64,000 bases of DNA from Oceanococcus sp041619555 (GTDB taxonomy: Bacteria; Pseudomonadota; Gammaproteobacteria; Nevskiales; Oceanococcaceae), in assembly GCA_041619555.1 (NCBI GenBank), contig JBFKDQ010000017.1, positions 1 through 64,000 of the forward strand. The letters are read 5' to 3'. Below are positions 25,175-34,600 of the stretch, in pieces. The stretch's first letter is position 1. Each line of letters starts with the position of its first letter. A program made the translations under genes and the position numbers. The notes under the pieces were generated by a model, which searched no databases, was not told where the DNA came from, and saw only the letters and a program-made list of their open reading frames with translations.

Positions 25175-26536
25175 ATGCGCCATGGGTTTGCGTTGTTCCT
25201 GATTGTCTGGCTGAGCGCCTGCGGCAGTCTGCCGCCGCGTGCGCCCCTGACACCAGCCCTGCCGGAGCGCTTCGTGGCCGGTCTGGCGGAGTCCGCGCCG
25301 CCGCTGTGGTGGCAGGCGCTGGGTGATGCCGAGCTCGATGGCCTGATCAAGGAGGCGCTGGGCGCGAACCCAGGCCTGCAGCAGATCGCCGCGCGTCTGC
25401 GGGCGGCCCGCGCCGGACTCGGCCGTGCCGGTGCCGATGTCTGGCCGCAGTTGAATCTCACGGCGGAGCAGCAGAAACCGCTGGGCGCCGGTGCAATGGC
25501 GGCAAGCGGCAGCGTCGGCCTGGCGGCCAGCTACGAGATTGACCTGTGGGGCCGGATTCAGGCGGGCGAGCGCTCGGCTGGGTCTCTGGCGCAGGCGACC
25601 GCGCACGAACTCAAGGCCGCGCAGATCAGCCTGAGCGCGAACATTGCGACCCAGTGGATTCGCCTGGGCAGTGCCCATCGGCGTCTGGCGCTGGTCGCGA
25701 GCGAGCGGCAGCACGCCGAACGGATCCTGGATCTGATCAAGTTGCGCTTTCGCAAGGGCCAGGTGAGTGCCGGCGACGTGCTGCGCCAACGTCAGTTGCT
25801 GGAAAGCACGCGCGCCCTCGAGGCGCTCAGCATCGCTGATCTGGGGGTTCTGGAGCATGGTCTGGCCGAATTGCTGGGGCGACCTGCCGGGGTGGATCAC
25901 TGGGCGGGCTATCAGAACGAACGCCTGCTGCCCCTGCCGGCAGGCGGCGTGCCGGCCGAAGTGGTGTCGCGCCGACCGGATGTGCAGCAGGCCTGGCAGA
26001 ATCTGCTGGCCGCCGATGCGGACGTCGCGGTGGCGGTGGCGCAGCGCTTTCCTCGACTGACCCTGGGGGCGGCCACCAGCAGCACTTCGGCGGGGCCTGA
26101 GGCGCTGTTCGACAGCTGGCTGAGCAGCCTGAGCGCGTCCTTGCTCATGCCGCTGGTGGACGGGGGTCGGCTGCGTGCCGAGGTGCAACGACGCGAGGCC
26201 TTGCGTGATCAACAACTGGCCGCCTACCGTGCGGCGGTGCTCAAGGCGTTTCGCGAGATTCAGGATGTGCTGCTGCAGGATCGCCAGCAGCAGGCCCAAC
26301 TCGACAGCCTGCAGGTGCAACTGGGTCTGTCCGCCGCCCTCGTGCAGCGTCAGCTGCGTGAACTGCGAGGCGGGGATGTCGACTACCCCGCGGTGCTGGA
26401 CGGCCAGATCACGCACAGCGCCTTGCGCCGGGAACTGCAGGCGGCGCGCCAGCGGGCGCAGGAAATCCGGATCACCATGTATCGCGTGACGGCCGGGCCG
26501 CTGCCCGAATCTGTTGCCACCGGCCAGGATGCCTGA
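25175..26536 (+). CDS. Outer-membrane efflux lipoprotein, NodT/OprM family
   Basis: This 453-residue TolC-like factor has a short signal with lipobox WLSACG (C16), then LWWQALGDAELDGLIKEAL and LLGRPAG, SRRPDVQQAW, the usual NodT landmarks. It forms the outer-membrane channel of the tripartite RND pump encoded by the next two genes. ATG 25175 was chosen because the signal peptide begins there. It is 103 bp after the propeller lipoprotein gene and 2 bp before the fusion-protein gene. Confidence 0.92.
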   Translation: MRHGFALFLIVWLSACGSLPPRAPLTPALPERFVAGLAESAPPLWWQALGDAELDGLIKEALGANPGLQQIAARLRAARAGLGRAGADVWPQLNLTAEQQKPLGAGAMAASGSVGLAASYEIDLWGRIQAGERSAGSLAQATAHELKAAQISLSANIATQWIRLGSAHRRLALVASERQHAERILDLIKLRFRKGQVSAGDVLRQRQLLESTRALEALSIADLGVLEHGLAELLGRPAGVDHWAGYQNERLLPLPAGGVPAEVVSRRPDVQQAWQNLLAADADVAVAVAQRFPRLTLGAATSSTSAGPEALFDSWLSSLSASLLMPLVDGGRLRAEVQRREALRDQQLAAYRAAVLKAFREIQDVLLQDRQQQAQLDSLQVQLGLSAALVQRQLRELRGGDVDYPAVLDGQITHSALRRELQAARQRAQEIRITMYRVTAGPLPESVATGQDA

Positions 26537-26538
26537 TC

Positions 26539-27699
26539 GTGCAATTGTCCAAGAAACCCTGGGTATTCGGCGTGCTCACCGCCGCCATTTTGCTGCTGTC
26601 CCTGTTCATCAGCCGCAGCCTGATCGTCACCGCGCCGCGAGCCGAGCGCCAGCCGCCCGAACGGCAGGCGCGACTGGTGGACGCGGTGTTCGTGCAGCCT
26701 GGCAGCGAGCAGCTGGTTCTCACCGCTTACGGTGTGGTGGAAGCCGCCCAGCGGGTCAGTCTCAGCGCCCAGGTCAGCGGTGTGGTGGCGGAAATTGCAC
26801 CGCAGTTCGTGCCCGGAGCGCGGGTGCTGGCGGGGCAGAGCCTGCTGAAAATCGACCCCAGCGATCTGCTTCTGGCGCGGGACCGGGCGCGCGCCGATCT
26901 TGCCACCGCCCAGGCCTCGCTCGCCCAGGAGCGAGGCCGGCAGCAGGTGGCGCAGGCCGATCTTGAGCTGCTGGACATGCCGCTGGCGGATTCCGAGCGG
27001 GCGCTGATGTTGCGCGAGCCGCAACGTCAGGCGGCGCAGGCGGCGGTGGATTCGGCGCGCACGCGCCTGGCTGCCGCCGAGCTGGATCTGGCACGGGCCG
27101 AGATCAGGGCGCCTTTCGATGCGCGCGTGATCCGGCGGGATGTGGTGCCAGGCGCCCAGGTGGGCGGGGTCGGCACCGTACTGGGCGAACTGGTCGGCGA
27201 TGAGCTCTACTGGGTGACCCTGATGCTGCCGGCGGCCTCCTTACGCTGGCTGGAACTGCCCGACGAACAGGGGCAGGGCGGGTCGGCCGTGCAGATTCGT
27301 GACGCCAGCCGGCCCGACGCCGGGCCCTGGCAAGGTCGCGTGATCCGCTTGCTCAGCCAGATCGAAACCCAGGGGCGGCGGGCGCAATTGCTGGTGGAAG
27401 TGAATCCGCGCGCACCGGGTGCGCCGCCCTTGCTGCTGGGCAGTTATGTGAAGGCGCAGATCCAGGGGCGCCGGCTGGACGCGGTGTATCGGCTGAATCC
27501 GGCCTGGATTCAGCAGGACAGCGTGTGGGTGGTGCGTGAGGGGCGACTGCATCGCGCGGAACTTGAGCTCCTGCATGCGCAGGACGATGGCGTGATCGCG
27601 CGCGGCGAGCTGGGGACGGAGGCCCGGGTCATGAGCTCCGTGCTGACCGGCGCGGTCGAGGGCATGCAGGTGCGGCTGGGCGGCGAGTCCACGCCATGA
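26539..27699 (+). CDS. RND efflux membrane fusion protein (HlyD/AcrA family)
   Basis: This 386-residue periplasmic adaptor has an N-terminal membrane anchor (about 10-27), a lipoyl/hairpin region (VSLSAQVSGVVAEIAPQFVPG, alpha-hairpin about 110-175), and the second half-motif RAEIRAPFDARVIRRDVVPGAQV. It starts with GTG, directly after the OMF stop. It bridges the inner-membrane pump and the NodT channel. The hairpin is of ordinary length. Confidence 0.92.
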   Translation: MQLSKKPWVFGVLTAAILLLSLFISRSLIVTAPRAERQPPERQARLVDAVFVQPGSEQLVLTAYGVVEAAQRVSLSAQVSGVVAEIAPQFVPGARVLAGQSLLKIDPSDLLLARDRARADLATAQASLAQERGRQQVAQADLELLDMPLADSERALMLREPQRQAAQAAVDSARTRLAAAELDLARAEIRAPFDARVIRRDVVPGAQVGGVGTVLGELVGDELYWVTLMLPAASLRWLELPDEQGQGGSAVQIRDASRPDAGPWQGRVIRLLSQIETQGRRAQLLVEVNPRAPGAPPLLLGSYVKAQIQGRRLDAVYRLNPAWIQQDSVWVVREGRLHRAELELLHAQDDGVIARGELGTEARVMSSVLTGAVEGMQVRLGGESTP

Positions 27700-30600
27700 A
27701 TGCAGTGCAGCCCGGAGGCGCCATTGCCTGGATGGCGCGCAACCATGTGACGGCCAATCTGCTGATGCTGGTGATGATCGTGGGTGGTTTTTTCGCCAGC
27801 CTGCAGATCAAGAAAGAGGTTTTTCCGGAGTTCACGCTCGATCAGGTGGAGGTGACGGTGGCCTATCCTGGCGCCACTCCTGCCGATGTCGAACAGGGCG
27901 TGGTGCTGGTGGTGGAAGAGGCCCTGCAGGGCATCGACGGCGTGGATGAAATCAATTCAACCGCCGTGGAGGGCAGCGCCCGCATCATCGCGGAACTCAG
28001 CGAGGCGGCCGATGCCAATGCGGTGTTTCTCGATATCCAGCAGGCGGTGTCGCGGATCAGCAATCTGCCCGAGGATGCCGAGCAGCCGGTCATCGCCCTG
28101 GCCAAGCGGGTGCGCAGCGTGCTCAGCCTGTTCGTGTACGGCGAGCTGGACGAACTGGCGCTGCGGGAACTGGCGGAGACGGTGCGTGATCAGTTGCTGT
28201 CGACCCCCGGCATCACCCAGGTGGAACTCGAAGGCGTGCGTGACTATCGCATTCATGTTGATGTGCCCAGCGAAAATCTGCAGGCCCATGGCCTGAGTTT
28301 GCAAGGCATCGCCGAACGGCTGGCCGCGGCCTCGGTCGATGCGGGCGGCGGTCGTCTTGAGACCCCGGCAGGCGAGGTGCTGGTGCGGGTGGCCGAGCGG
28401 CGCGACTGGGCGCATGAATTCGCGCGCCTGCCGATCCTCAGCGATGCGCGCGGCAGCACGCTGCGGCTGGAGGAAATTGCGTCGGTGGCCGACAGCTTTG
28501 ACGAATCCCAGACCCGGGGCGCCTGGTTCGATGGCCAGCCGGCGATTGGCCTGGAGGTCTTTCGCATCGGCGCACAGACTCCGAGCAGCGTGTCTCGTGC
28601 GGTGCAGGCGGCGCTGGACGACATCCGTGTCAGCCTGCCCGATGGCGTGAATGCGATCGTGCTCAATGATGAGTCAGGCATCTACCATGCGCGCCTGAAC
28701 CTGATGCTCAAGAACGGTGCGCTCGGCCTGTTGCTGGTGCTGGTGCTGATGAGCATCTTTCTGGAGTTCAAGCTCGCTTTCTGGGTCACCATGGGCATCC
28801 CGGTGTCGTTTCTTGGCGCCATGCTGCTGCTGCCGGCGACCGGCTCGAGCATCAACATGATTTCCATGTTCGCGTTCATTATCAGCCTGGGCATTGTTGT
28901 CGATGATGCGGTGGTGGCCGGGGAGAACATCTACGAATATCGCCAGCGCGGCATGGACTTTCTCTCCGCCGCGATTGCCGGTGCACGCAATATCGCGATG
29001 CCGGTCACGTTCAGCGTGCTCACCAATATTGCCGCCTTCCTTCCGTTGATGTTCGTGCCGGGCACCATGGGCAAGCTGTTCATCGTGATCCCGCTGGTGG
29101 TGTGCACGGTGTTCGCGATCAGCCTGATCGAGGCCTTGTTCATCCTGCCGGCACATCTGGCGCGCAGCCGCTCGCTGGATGCAGATGCGCCGATGCGGCG
29201 CTGGCAGCAAGGTTTCGCCAGCAGTTTTTCCACCTGGGTGCGGCGCCGCTACAAGCCTCTGGCCGAGCAGGCGGTGGTGCATCGTTACCTGACCGTCGCG
29301 ATCGGTGTCGGCCTGCTGATGATCATGCTCGCCTATGCGATCAGCGGGCGCATGGGTTTCGAATTCATGCCCAGCGTCGATGCCGATTTCTCCGAAGCCA
29401 GCATCACGCTGCCCGTGGGGGTGACGCCGATGCGGGTGGACAAAGCGGCGCGCCACCTCGAGGCCGCCGCGCAGCGCGTGATCGAGTCCAGCGGCGGCGA
29501 GACCCTCAGCCGCGGGGTGTACACGGTGGTGGCGGAAAACAGCGTCCGCACGCGCATCTATCTCACCGATACCGACATCCGGCCGATCAGCACCGCCGAG
29601 CTGACGCGGCGTTGGCAGGCGGCGACGCCGCCGCTGGCCGATGCCCAGGCCCTGCGGTTTTCCGCCGACACCGGTGGTCCCAGTGCGGGGCCGGCCCTGA
29701 CTCTGGAGCTGAGCCACCGCGACGTGGCGGTGCTGGATGCGGCCAGTGCGGCGCTGGGCCTGGCGCTGGCGGATTTTCCACAGGTGTCCGGCATCGACGA
29801 CGGATTTCAGCCCGGCAAGCTGCAGTTCAATCTGCGTCTGAGCGAGGAAGGCAAAAGCCTGGGACTGACGGCCCGCGAGGTGTCCCGCCAGGTCCGGGCC
29901 GCATTCTATGGCGCCGAGGTGCTCCGACAGCAGCGCGGTCGCAACGAGGTGAGGGTCCTGGTGCGGCTACCGGAAGCGGAACGGCACCGGATCATGGACA
30001 TCCAGAACCTGCTGATTCGCACCCCGGCGGGTACGGATGTGCCGCTGGATCTGGTCGCCGAGGTGGAGCAGGGGCGGGCATTCGATGCCATCGAGCGTCA
30101 TCAGGGCCGGCGCACGGTGCAGGTGACGGCGGATGTGGCGCCGCGCAGCGCGGCCAGCCAGGTGCTGAAAACCGTGGAGGCCGAGATCCTGCCGCAGTTG
30201 CAGCGCGATTACCCGGGGCTGAGCTATGCCCTCGGCGGGCGTCAGGCCGATACCAGCGAATCCATGAGCGCACTGGGTCTGGGCTTTCTCGCCGCGCTGG
30301 GTCTGGTCTACCTGCTGCTCGCCATCCCTTTTGGCAGCTATCTGCAGCCCGCCATCGTCATGGTGGCGATCCCGTTTGGCATTTTCGGCGCGATTGTGGG
30401 GCATCTGATCATGGGCTATGCGATGAGCATCATCTCGATGATGGGGGTGATCGCGCTGGCCGGCGTGGTGGTCAATGATTCCCTCGTGATGGTGCACCAT
30501 GCCAATGAACTGCGATCCGAAGGGCTGAGCGCGGCGCGCGCCATCGTGCAGTCCGGGGTGCGCCGCTTCCGGCCAATCCTGCTGACCACCCTGTCGACCT

Positions 30601-30806
30601 TCGGCGGTCTGGCGCCGATGATTTTCGAGACCTCGCCGCAGGCGCGCTTTCTCATTCCGATGGCCATCTCGCTCGGCTACGGCATCCTGTTCGCCACCGC
30701 GATCACCCTGCTGCTGGTGCCCAGCCTGTACATGATCATCGAAGATCTGCGTGGCTTGGGTGGCCGGCCACGCCGATCATCCACGCTGCAGGCCGCACAG
30801 GAGTAG
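27696..30806 (+). CDS. RND-family efflux permease
   Basis: A 1036-residue inner-membrane proton antiporter with the RND topology: one N-terminal membrane helix, a large periplasmic loop, helices 2-6 (containing GIVVDDAVVAGENIYEYR near 400), a second periplasmic loop and helices 8-12. VVDDAVV carries the proton-relay aspartates. It overlaps the fusion gene by 4 bp. The substrate is unknown. Placement in the operon with the TonB receptor suggests that it exports a toxic intermediate such as a photoactive pigment or a dead-end product. Confidence 0.93.
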   Translation: MNAVQPGGAIAWMARNHVTANLLMLVMIVGGFFASLQIKKEVFPEFTLDQVEVTVAYPGATPADVEQGVVLVVEEALQGIDGVDEINSTAVEGSARIIAELSEAADANAVFLDIQQAVSRISNLPEDAEQPVIALAKRVRSVLSLFVYGELDELALRELAETVRDQLLSTPGITQVELEGVRDYRIHVDVPSENLQAHGLSLQGIAERLAAASVDAGGGRLETPAGEVLVRVAERRDWAHEFARLPILSDARGSTLRLEEIASVADSFDESQTRGAWFDGQPAIGLEVFRIGAQTPSSVSRAVQAALDDIRVSLPDGVNAIVLNDESGIYHARLNLMLKNGALGLLLVLVLMSIFLEFKLAFWVTMGIPVSFLGAMLLLPATGSSINMISMFAFIISLGIVVDDAVVAGENIYEYRQRGMDFLSAAIAGARNIAMPVTFSVLTNIAAFLPLMFVPGTMGKLFIVIPLVVCTVFAISLIEALFILPAHLARSRSLDADAPMRRWQQGFASSFSTWVRRRYKPLAEQAVVHRYLTVAIGVGLLMIMLAYAISGRMGFEFMPSVDADFSEASITLPVGVTPMRVDKAARHLEAAAQRVIESSGGETLSRGVYTVVAENSVRTRIYLTDTDIRPISTAELTRRWQAATPPLADAQALRFSADTGGPSAGPALTLELSHRDVAVLDAASAALGLALADFPQVSGIDDGFQPGKLQFNLRLSEEGKSLGLTAREVSRQVRAAFYGAEVLRQQRGRNEVRVLVRLPEAERHRIMDIQNLLIRTPAGTDVPLDLVAEVEQGRAFDAIERHQGRRTVQVTADVAPRSAASQVLKTVEAEILPQLQRDYPGLSYALGGRQADTSESMSALGLGFLAALGLVYLLLAIPFGSYLQPAIVMVAIPFGIFGAIVGHLIMGYAMSIISMMGVIALAGVVVNDSLVMVHHANELRSEGLSAARAIVQSGVRRFRPILLTTLSTFGGLAPMIFETSPQARFLIPMAISLGYGILFATAITLLLVPSLYMIIEDLRGLGGRPRRSSTLQAAQE

Positions 30807-30809
30807 CTC

Positions 30810-31583
30810 ATGTTCATGGAGGTCACCCCGCTGGCCCAGCAGGCCTTGGTTCTGAGTGTGCTGGGCCTTCTTGCGGCCGTCCTCGCCGGTGTGTACTGGC
30901 GGCTGAAGCGGCGCGCCGTGCCAGGCGCTTATCATGCTGGTCTGGCCTGGCTGCGGGCCTTGCTGTATTTCTGCGGGTGTCTGGTCATTGCGACACTCAG
31001 TCAGGTGCTGGCGGCAGTGCTGGAGCGTCCGCTGGCCAGCGCGCAGCAATTGGGTGATCCGGTCTGGCTGGCCTACACCGTGGTCTGCTTTGTCGTCATC
31101 CTGATCGCCTACGGGTTGATCTGGCCCTTGGGCACCTTCACCGATGGGCGCCGCCATCATGCGGTTCTGGCCATGCTCTACGGCGGGTTCTGGGGCATTT
31201 GCCAAGGCCTGATGTTCCTGTCGATCTGGGCACTGGTGGAACGCAGCGGGCTGGGCCTGCCCTGGGTGGCCGTTCTCAGTTATGTGCTGATCGGCGGCTA
31301 TAACGGCTGCCTGCATCATTTCTACTGGGACCGGCAGGTGTCGCCGCCGCACAATTACTCGGAATGGAACGGGCGCAAGGTGCTGTTCTGCCATACGCCG
31401 AATCTCCTGCTGAGTCTCGGTCATCTCGCCGTCTACGGGAATGTCGGCGTGTTCCTGCTGTTGCAAGCCCTGGCGCTGGCGCTCTCGGCCCGGGCCATGC
31501 GCTTTCCCGCGTTCTGGGATGATTACACCGCAGTGCCGGGGCAGGAGCGTTCGCTGGCGCGAAAAGGACCGGTCGCGGCCTGA
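30810..31583 (+). CDS. Unknown integral membrane protein
   Basis: This 257-residue protein has about six to seven membrane segments (around 9-28, 45-66, 80-102, 112-130, 140-162, 195-220) and a conserved-looking HHFYWDRQVSPPHNYSEWNGRK loop near 170. I do not recognise the family. It lies 3 bp after the RND permease as the last gene of the receptor/efflux operon and may be an accessory of transport. It starts with ATG-TTC-ATG; either ATG could be used. Confidence 0.72.
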   Translation: MFMEVTPLAQQALVLSVLGLLAAVLAGVYWRLKRRAVPGAYHAGLAWLRALLYFCGCLVIATLSQVLAAVLERPLASAQQLGDPVWLAYTVVCFVVILIAYGLIWPLGTFTDGRRHHAVLAMLYGGFWGICQGLMFLSIWALVERSGLGLPWVAVLSYVLIGGYNGCLHHFYWDRQVSPPHNYSEWNGRKVLFCHTPNLLLSLGHLAVYGNVGVFLLLQALALALSARAMRFPAFWDDYTAVPGQERSLARKGPVAA

Positions 31584-31645
31584 GCCTGGCGGCGCCGAAG
31601 CGCCGGGTTTCGCGTCTGCATGTGGCGTCGCCAGCGGCCACCGGA

Positions 31646-32266
31646 TCAGCCAAATTGGCCAAATTCCGGGGCCAGCTGGAGCTCGGCCAGTTCGACCTGC
31701 CACAGACCGTGGGCGGAGGCCCAGCGATAGGCCTGCAGCAGGCCGCGTGCGTCGAGCAGATAGTCGGCGCCGGCCGCGCCGTATTCGCCGCCGTAGTAAC
31801 GATAATGGGTCGGTGAGACATCCGCCTGCCGCTGCGCGTGACGCATTGAGAGCAAGGGATGCAGGAAACCCTCTACGCCCGGGCGGCGCAGATCGGGCAG
31901 GACCACGCAGCGCTCGCCGTCGTCCAGCGCCCGCAACAACGGCCCGGCGGCCACCCGCAGCAACGGAAACAGCAGGGCGTCCGGCGGGCAGCGCAATTGC
32001 CGTTCGGTGCTCGCCGAGTGCCAGCGCAGTTGATCGGCTTCGAGGCGGTAGTCCAAGCGCCTGCCGTCGCACCATGCAACGGTCATCTGGCGGCATTGCG
32101 CCGACCGGTAGCGCGCGTCAATGCGTAGCAGCGGCTTGCCATCCCGCAGACGCTCGCCGCGCAGGCGCAATCCATATGCATCGCGCTGCAGTTGCCAGGG
32201 CTCGGTAATGGTCTGGCGTTCTCCATCCAGCCAGTAGTGATAGCAACCCTGGGCAAGCATGCTCAT
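31646..32266 (-). CDS. Unknown protein coupled to the VOC gene
   Basis: This 206-residue soluble protein has no signal peptide and is rich in Arg, Leu and aromatic residues. It begins with a beta-rich segment (YHYWLDGERQTITEPWQL, LRLRGERL, LLRIDARY), suggesting a lipocalin-like or calycin-type barrel, but I recognise no family. It overlaps the VOC gene by 4 bp and thus shares operator site d. It is one of the few island genes without any assigned family and may be a new enzyme or binding protein of the pathway. Confidence 0.68.
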   Translation of the reverse strand: MSMLAQGCYHYWLDGERQTITEPWQLQRDAYGLRLRGERLRDGKPLLRIDARYRSAQCRQMTVAWCDGRRLDYRLEADQLRWHSASTERQLRCPPDALLFPLLRVAAGPLLRALDDGERCVVLPDLRRPGVEGFLHPLLSMRHAQRQADVSPTHYRYYGGEYGAAGADYLLDARGLLQAYRWASAHGLWQVELAELQLAPEFGQFG

Positions 32267-32781
32267 GCGCGCGGCTCGACGAACTCGATCAGCAGGCCGG
32301 CGGTGTCTTCCGGGTTGAAATAGGCCATGCGCGCATGTGGCAGTTCGATCATGCCGTCCGGGGTGACATGCCCCAGACGCACACCGGCCTCGGCCATGGC
32401 TTTGATCGCGGCGGGCAGATCATCGACGTTGTAGCACACATGATTGATGCCTTCCGCGCGCTCCAGCAGCAGCGCGCGGTAGCGGGCTGCAACCGGCTCG
32501 ATCACCTCATAGGGCGTGCCGCCAATGCTGAAGAACGCGAAACGGGTTTCGGCTGGCTCGCCTGCGGCCGGCACGCGCAGGATGTCTTCCTCGCGCAGCC
32601 CGAACAGGGCCTGCATGCGTTTGATCAGCGCTTCACCATCGCGGGTGACCAGGCCGATATGGCGCAGTCCGCGCAGATGGGCCTGCATGCCGCCGCTCAG
32701 AATCGATCCTGAGTCCGGCCCGGCGGCCTTGACAGCGGGGAGGTCGGTCCGGGGGATGTTGAGATCATGCGAATGCATCAT
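32263..32781 (-). CDS. VOC/glyoxalase-family protein, methylmalonyl-CoA epimerase-like
   Basis: A 172-residue vicinal-oxygen-chelate protein. Metal ligands in the usual order are H41 (LRHIGLVT), a Glu at 92-95 (YEVIEP), H114 (GINHVCYNV) and E166 (LIEFVEP). The NPEDTAGLLIEF ending is characteristic of methylmalonyl-CoA epimerase-like members. A propionyl-CoA/methylmalonyl-CoA link would agree with the release of propionate-type units from methyl-substituted malates. The N-terminal 31 residues before M32 are unusual; ATG 32778 or 32688 are alternative starts. Operator site d lies about 70 bp upstream. Confidence 0.82.
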   Translation of the reverse strand: MMHSHDLNIPRTDLPAVKAAGPDSGSILSGGMQAHLRGLRHIGLVTRDGEALIKRMQALFGLREEDILRVPAAGEPAETRFAFFSIGGTPYEVIEPVAARYRALLLERAEGINHVCYNVDDLPAAIKAMAEAGVRLGHVTPDGMIELPHARMAYFNPEDTAGLLIEFVEPRA

Positions 32782-32842
32782 GGCTCACCTGGCCGTCGCG
32801 GAAGGACCGGTCGGACGGGTGTCAGACAGGCCGTCCGCCAGC

Positions 32843-32872
32843 AATAAGTCTAATGTTATAAGAATAAGTCTA
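32843..32872. promoter_or_regulatory. Candidate operator, site d, inside a direct repeat
   Basis: ATGTTATAA at 32853-32861 is identical to nine bases of the site b palindrome, within AATGTTATAAGAATA (32852-32866). AATAAGTCTA occurs twice, at 32843-32852 and 32863-32872, exactly 20 bp apart. It precedes the minus-strand VOC gene by about 70 bp. Two-turn spacing suggests side-by-side regulator binding. Confidence 0.55.
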
Positions 32873-32919
32873 TTGTGGGGCGCGACGGCCGGATCGGCAA
32901 GGCGCAGTGGCGTTCGCGT

Positions 32920-33486
32920 TTACTCAGTTTCCTCCAGCCTGCTGATTTCTTCATCGGTCAGGTGCGCCTTGCGTTTGATCAGCAGGGCACGCAGCGGCGC
33001 GCTGAGATTTTGCCCGGTGCGGTGCAGGTAGTCGAAGAAAGCCAGCACTTCCGTGGTTTTGCCATGGACGCCATTGAGCACGGGGGCAGCGCGAGGTCGC
33101 GCGCTCAGTGTCTTGACCCTGGCCTCCAGTGCGGGCAAGGCGTCGGCCGTTGCTTCCTGGCAGGCCATCAGCATGGCCGCCCATTTTTCGCGGTACGCGG
33201 CCTTGCCCAGCATCTGCGCGGCAAAGGCACCGATCTGTGGGTCGCCGCTCGTGCGCAGCGCTGCCAGCGCGCTGACCTGCACATCGGCAAAGGGTTTCAG
33301 GCAGCAGGCACGCAGCGGTGTAATGGCCTTGGACGTGGCTTTGGTCTGCAGCAGCACCGTGGCTGCCCAAAGGATGCCTCGATGATTGCTGTCCAACTGC
33401 TGGAGCAGGAAATCCTCGCTCAGATCTTCGGGGCCTGTGGCGGTCGGGAAACGCGAGTACAGGTTTTCGGGGCTCAACAGATCCAT
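32920..33486 (-). CDS. HEAT-repeat-like protein of unknown function
   Basis: This 188-residue, helix-rich soluble protein has repeating hydrophobic patterns (ILWAATVLLQTKATSKAITPLR, DVQVSALAALRTSGDPQIGAFAAQML) like HEAT or armadillo repeats. Its start at 33486 is 9 bp after the gene at 34281-33496, so the two form an operon. No enzymatic motif is visible. It does not have the island operator at its start and may be a resident gene pair within the island. Confidence 0.65.
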   Translation of the reverse strand: MDLLSPENLYSRFPTATGPEDLSEDFLLQQLDSNHRGILWAATVLLQTKATSKAITPLRACCLKPFADVQVSALAALRTSGDPQIGAFAAQMLGKAAYREKWAAMLMACQEATADALPALEARVKTLSARPRAAPVLNGVHGKTTEVLAFFDYLHRTGQNLSAPLRALLIKRKAHLTDEEISRLEETE

Positions 33487-33495
33487 GGGCGTGTT

Positions 33496-34281
33496 CTACT
33501 CCCGGTCTCGGGCCAGGGCATTGACGGTGAGATCAAGCTGAAACTTGGCGGTGTCCAGCCAAGCGTCACGCGCCTCGCGTCCGGGCAGATAGCTCACTGC
33601 CGGACGCTTCGGATCGGCGCCTTCCGGCACCTGCAGTTTCAGACCCGGTGGCTGGGCAAGGCCGTGCAGGCCGCGGCGCAGGTTCTGGAAGCCATGGCGC
33701 AGGAACTCGGGCTGCCTAGCCAGATCTTCGGCGGGGGTCAGGGCATCGAGCAGTGCATGGGCCTGATCCAGGGTCTCGTAGCTGAACTCGGCCCAGCGGG
33801 CGACGTCGGCGCCCGGCTGAAATTTCGCCGATTTCATCTCATCGGGAAAACCTTGCATGGCGCCGCGGCGGCTCTCGATCAGGTTCTGTGTGCTGGCGAT
33901 GGCCGTCAGCAATTCGTTCTCCAGCCCGCGTGCCTGACCGATATCAAGTGGCAACCGGAGTTTCTGTTCGCCGGCGTCGGCCATTTGCTGCTTCAGCGAA
34001 TCGATCCGGGCCTGGATGGGCTGCGCTTCGGCGCCTGCAGCGGACGGACTTTGCCCGGCTTGATCGCCCTCGGCCAGCGTGGACGGGTTGACCGACGCGG
34101 ACTGACGTTGGGAGATCAGCAGCAGGCCGGTGGCCAGGCCTAGCAGCACGGCGGTGGCGATGAGGGCAAAGCGGCGACGTTTGCCTGGCCGGGCTTCGGC
34201 TTGCTTGCACTTGACGCAGCCGGGGGCCTGGTCGGCGTCATAGTGCAGCCCGTGAGCCTGACAAGTCTGGATGTCTGTCAC
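33496..34281 (-). CDS. Membrane-anchored protein with N-terminal zinc-ribbon-like motif
   Basis: This 261-residue protein starts at GTG 34281. The N-terminal 30 residues contain CQAHGLH and CVKCKQ, a compact Cys/His cluster like a small zinc ribbon, followed by basic RPGKRRR, one membrane segment (about 37-57) and a mostly helical periplasmic domain with some coiled-coil potential (about 90-150). No known family. It forms an operon with the HEAT-like gene downstream. Confidence 0.65.
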   Translation of the reverse strand: MTDIQTCQAHGLHYDADQAPGCVKCKQAEARPGKRRRFALIATAVLLGLATGLLLISQRQSASVNPSTLAEGDQAGQSPSAAGAEAQPIQARIDSLKQQMADAGEQKLRLPLDIGQARGLENELLTAIASTQNLIESRRGAMQGFPDEMKSAKFQPGADVARWAEFSYETLDQAHALLDALTPAEDLARQPEFLRHGFQNLRRGLHGLAQPPGLKLQVPEGADPKRPAVSYLPGREARDAWLDTAKFQLDLTVNALARDRE

Positions 34282-34600
34282 TGCAGCGCGCCCCGCTATT
34301 GCACTTGTAGGGAAAAGAAAATAGGGGATTGTTCCAGGTGCGGCAAGGACACGGAGCGAATTTAGGACGGGCGGGAAGGTCGCAACCGTGGCCGGTGCAA
34401 GCGCGAAGCGTGCGAGGACGCGCGGATCGAGCCGGGCCGCCCTGGCTTCGGGATGGGGCGATACGGCTTGCAGGGTGGGGTGTGTCGCGGCGTCCCGCGC
34501 CGACCCGGCGGCGCGGACTGAATGTCGTCAATCCCCTGGTGTTCTAATGATATAGATACAATACATAGTGACCGCTTTCGGTCGCCACCACCGCAGTCAC
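34282..34600 (+). promoter_or_regulatory. Intergenic region with promoter and candidate operator, site e
   Basis: This 319-bp gap between divergent genes contains AATGATATAGATACAATA at 34546-34563. Its first nine bases equal those of site f. TACAAT at 34557-34562 is a good -10 box for the lyase gene and would place transcription start near 34569. A purine-rich AT stretch near 34310-34325 may serve the minus-strand gene. I see no small ORF or RNA in the rest. Confidence 0.5.
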
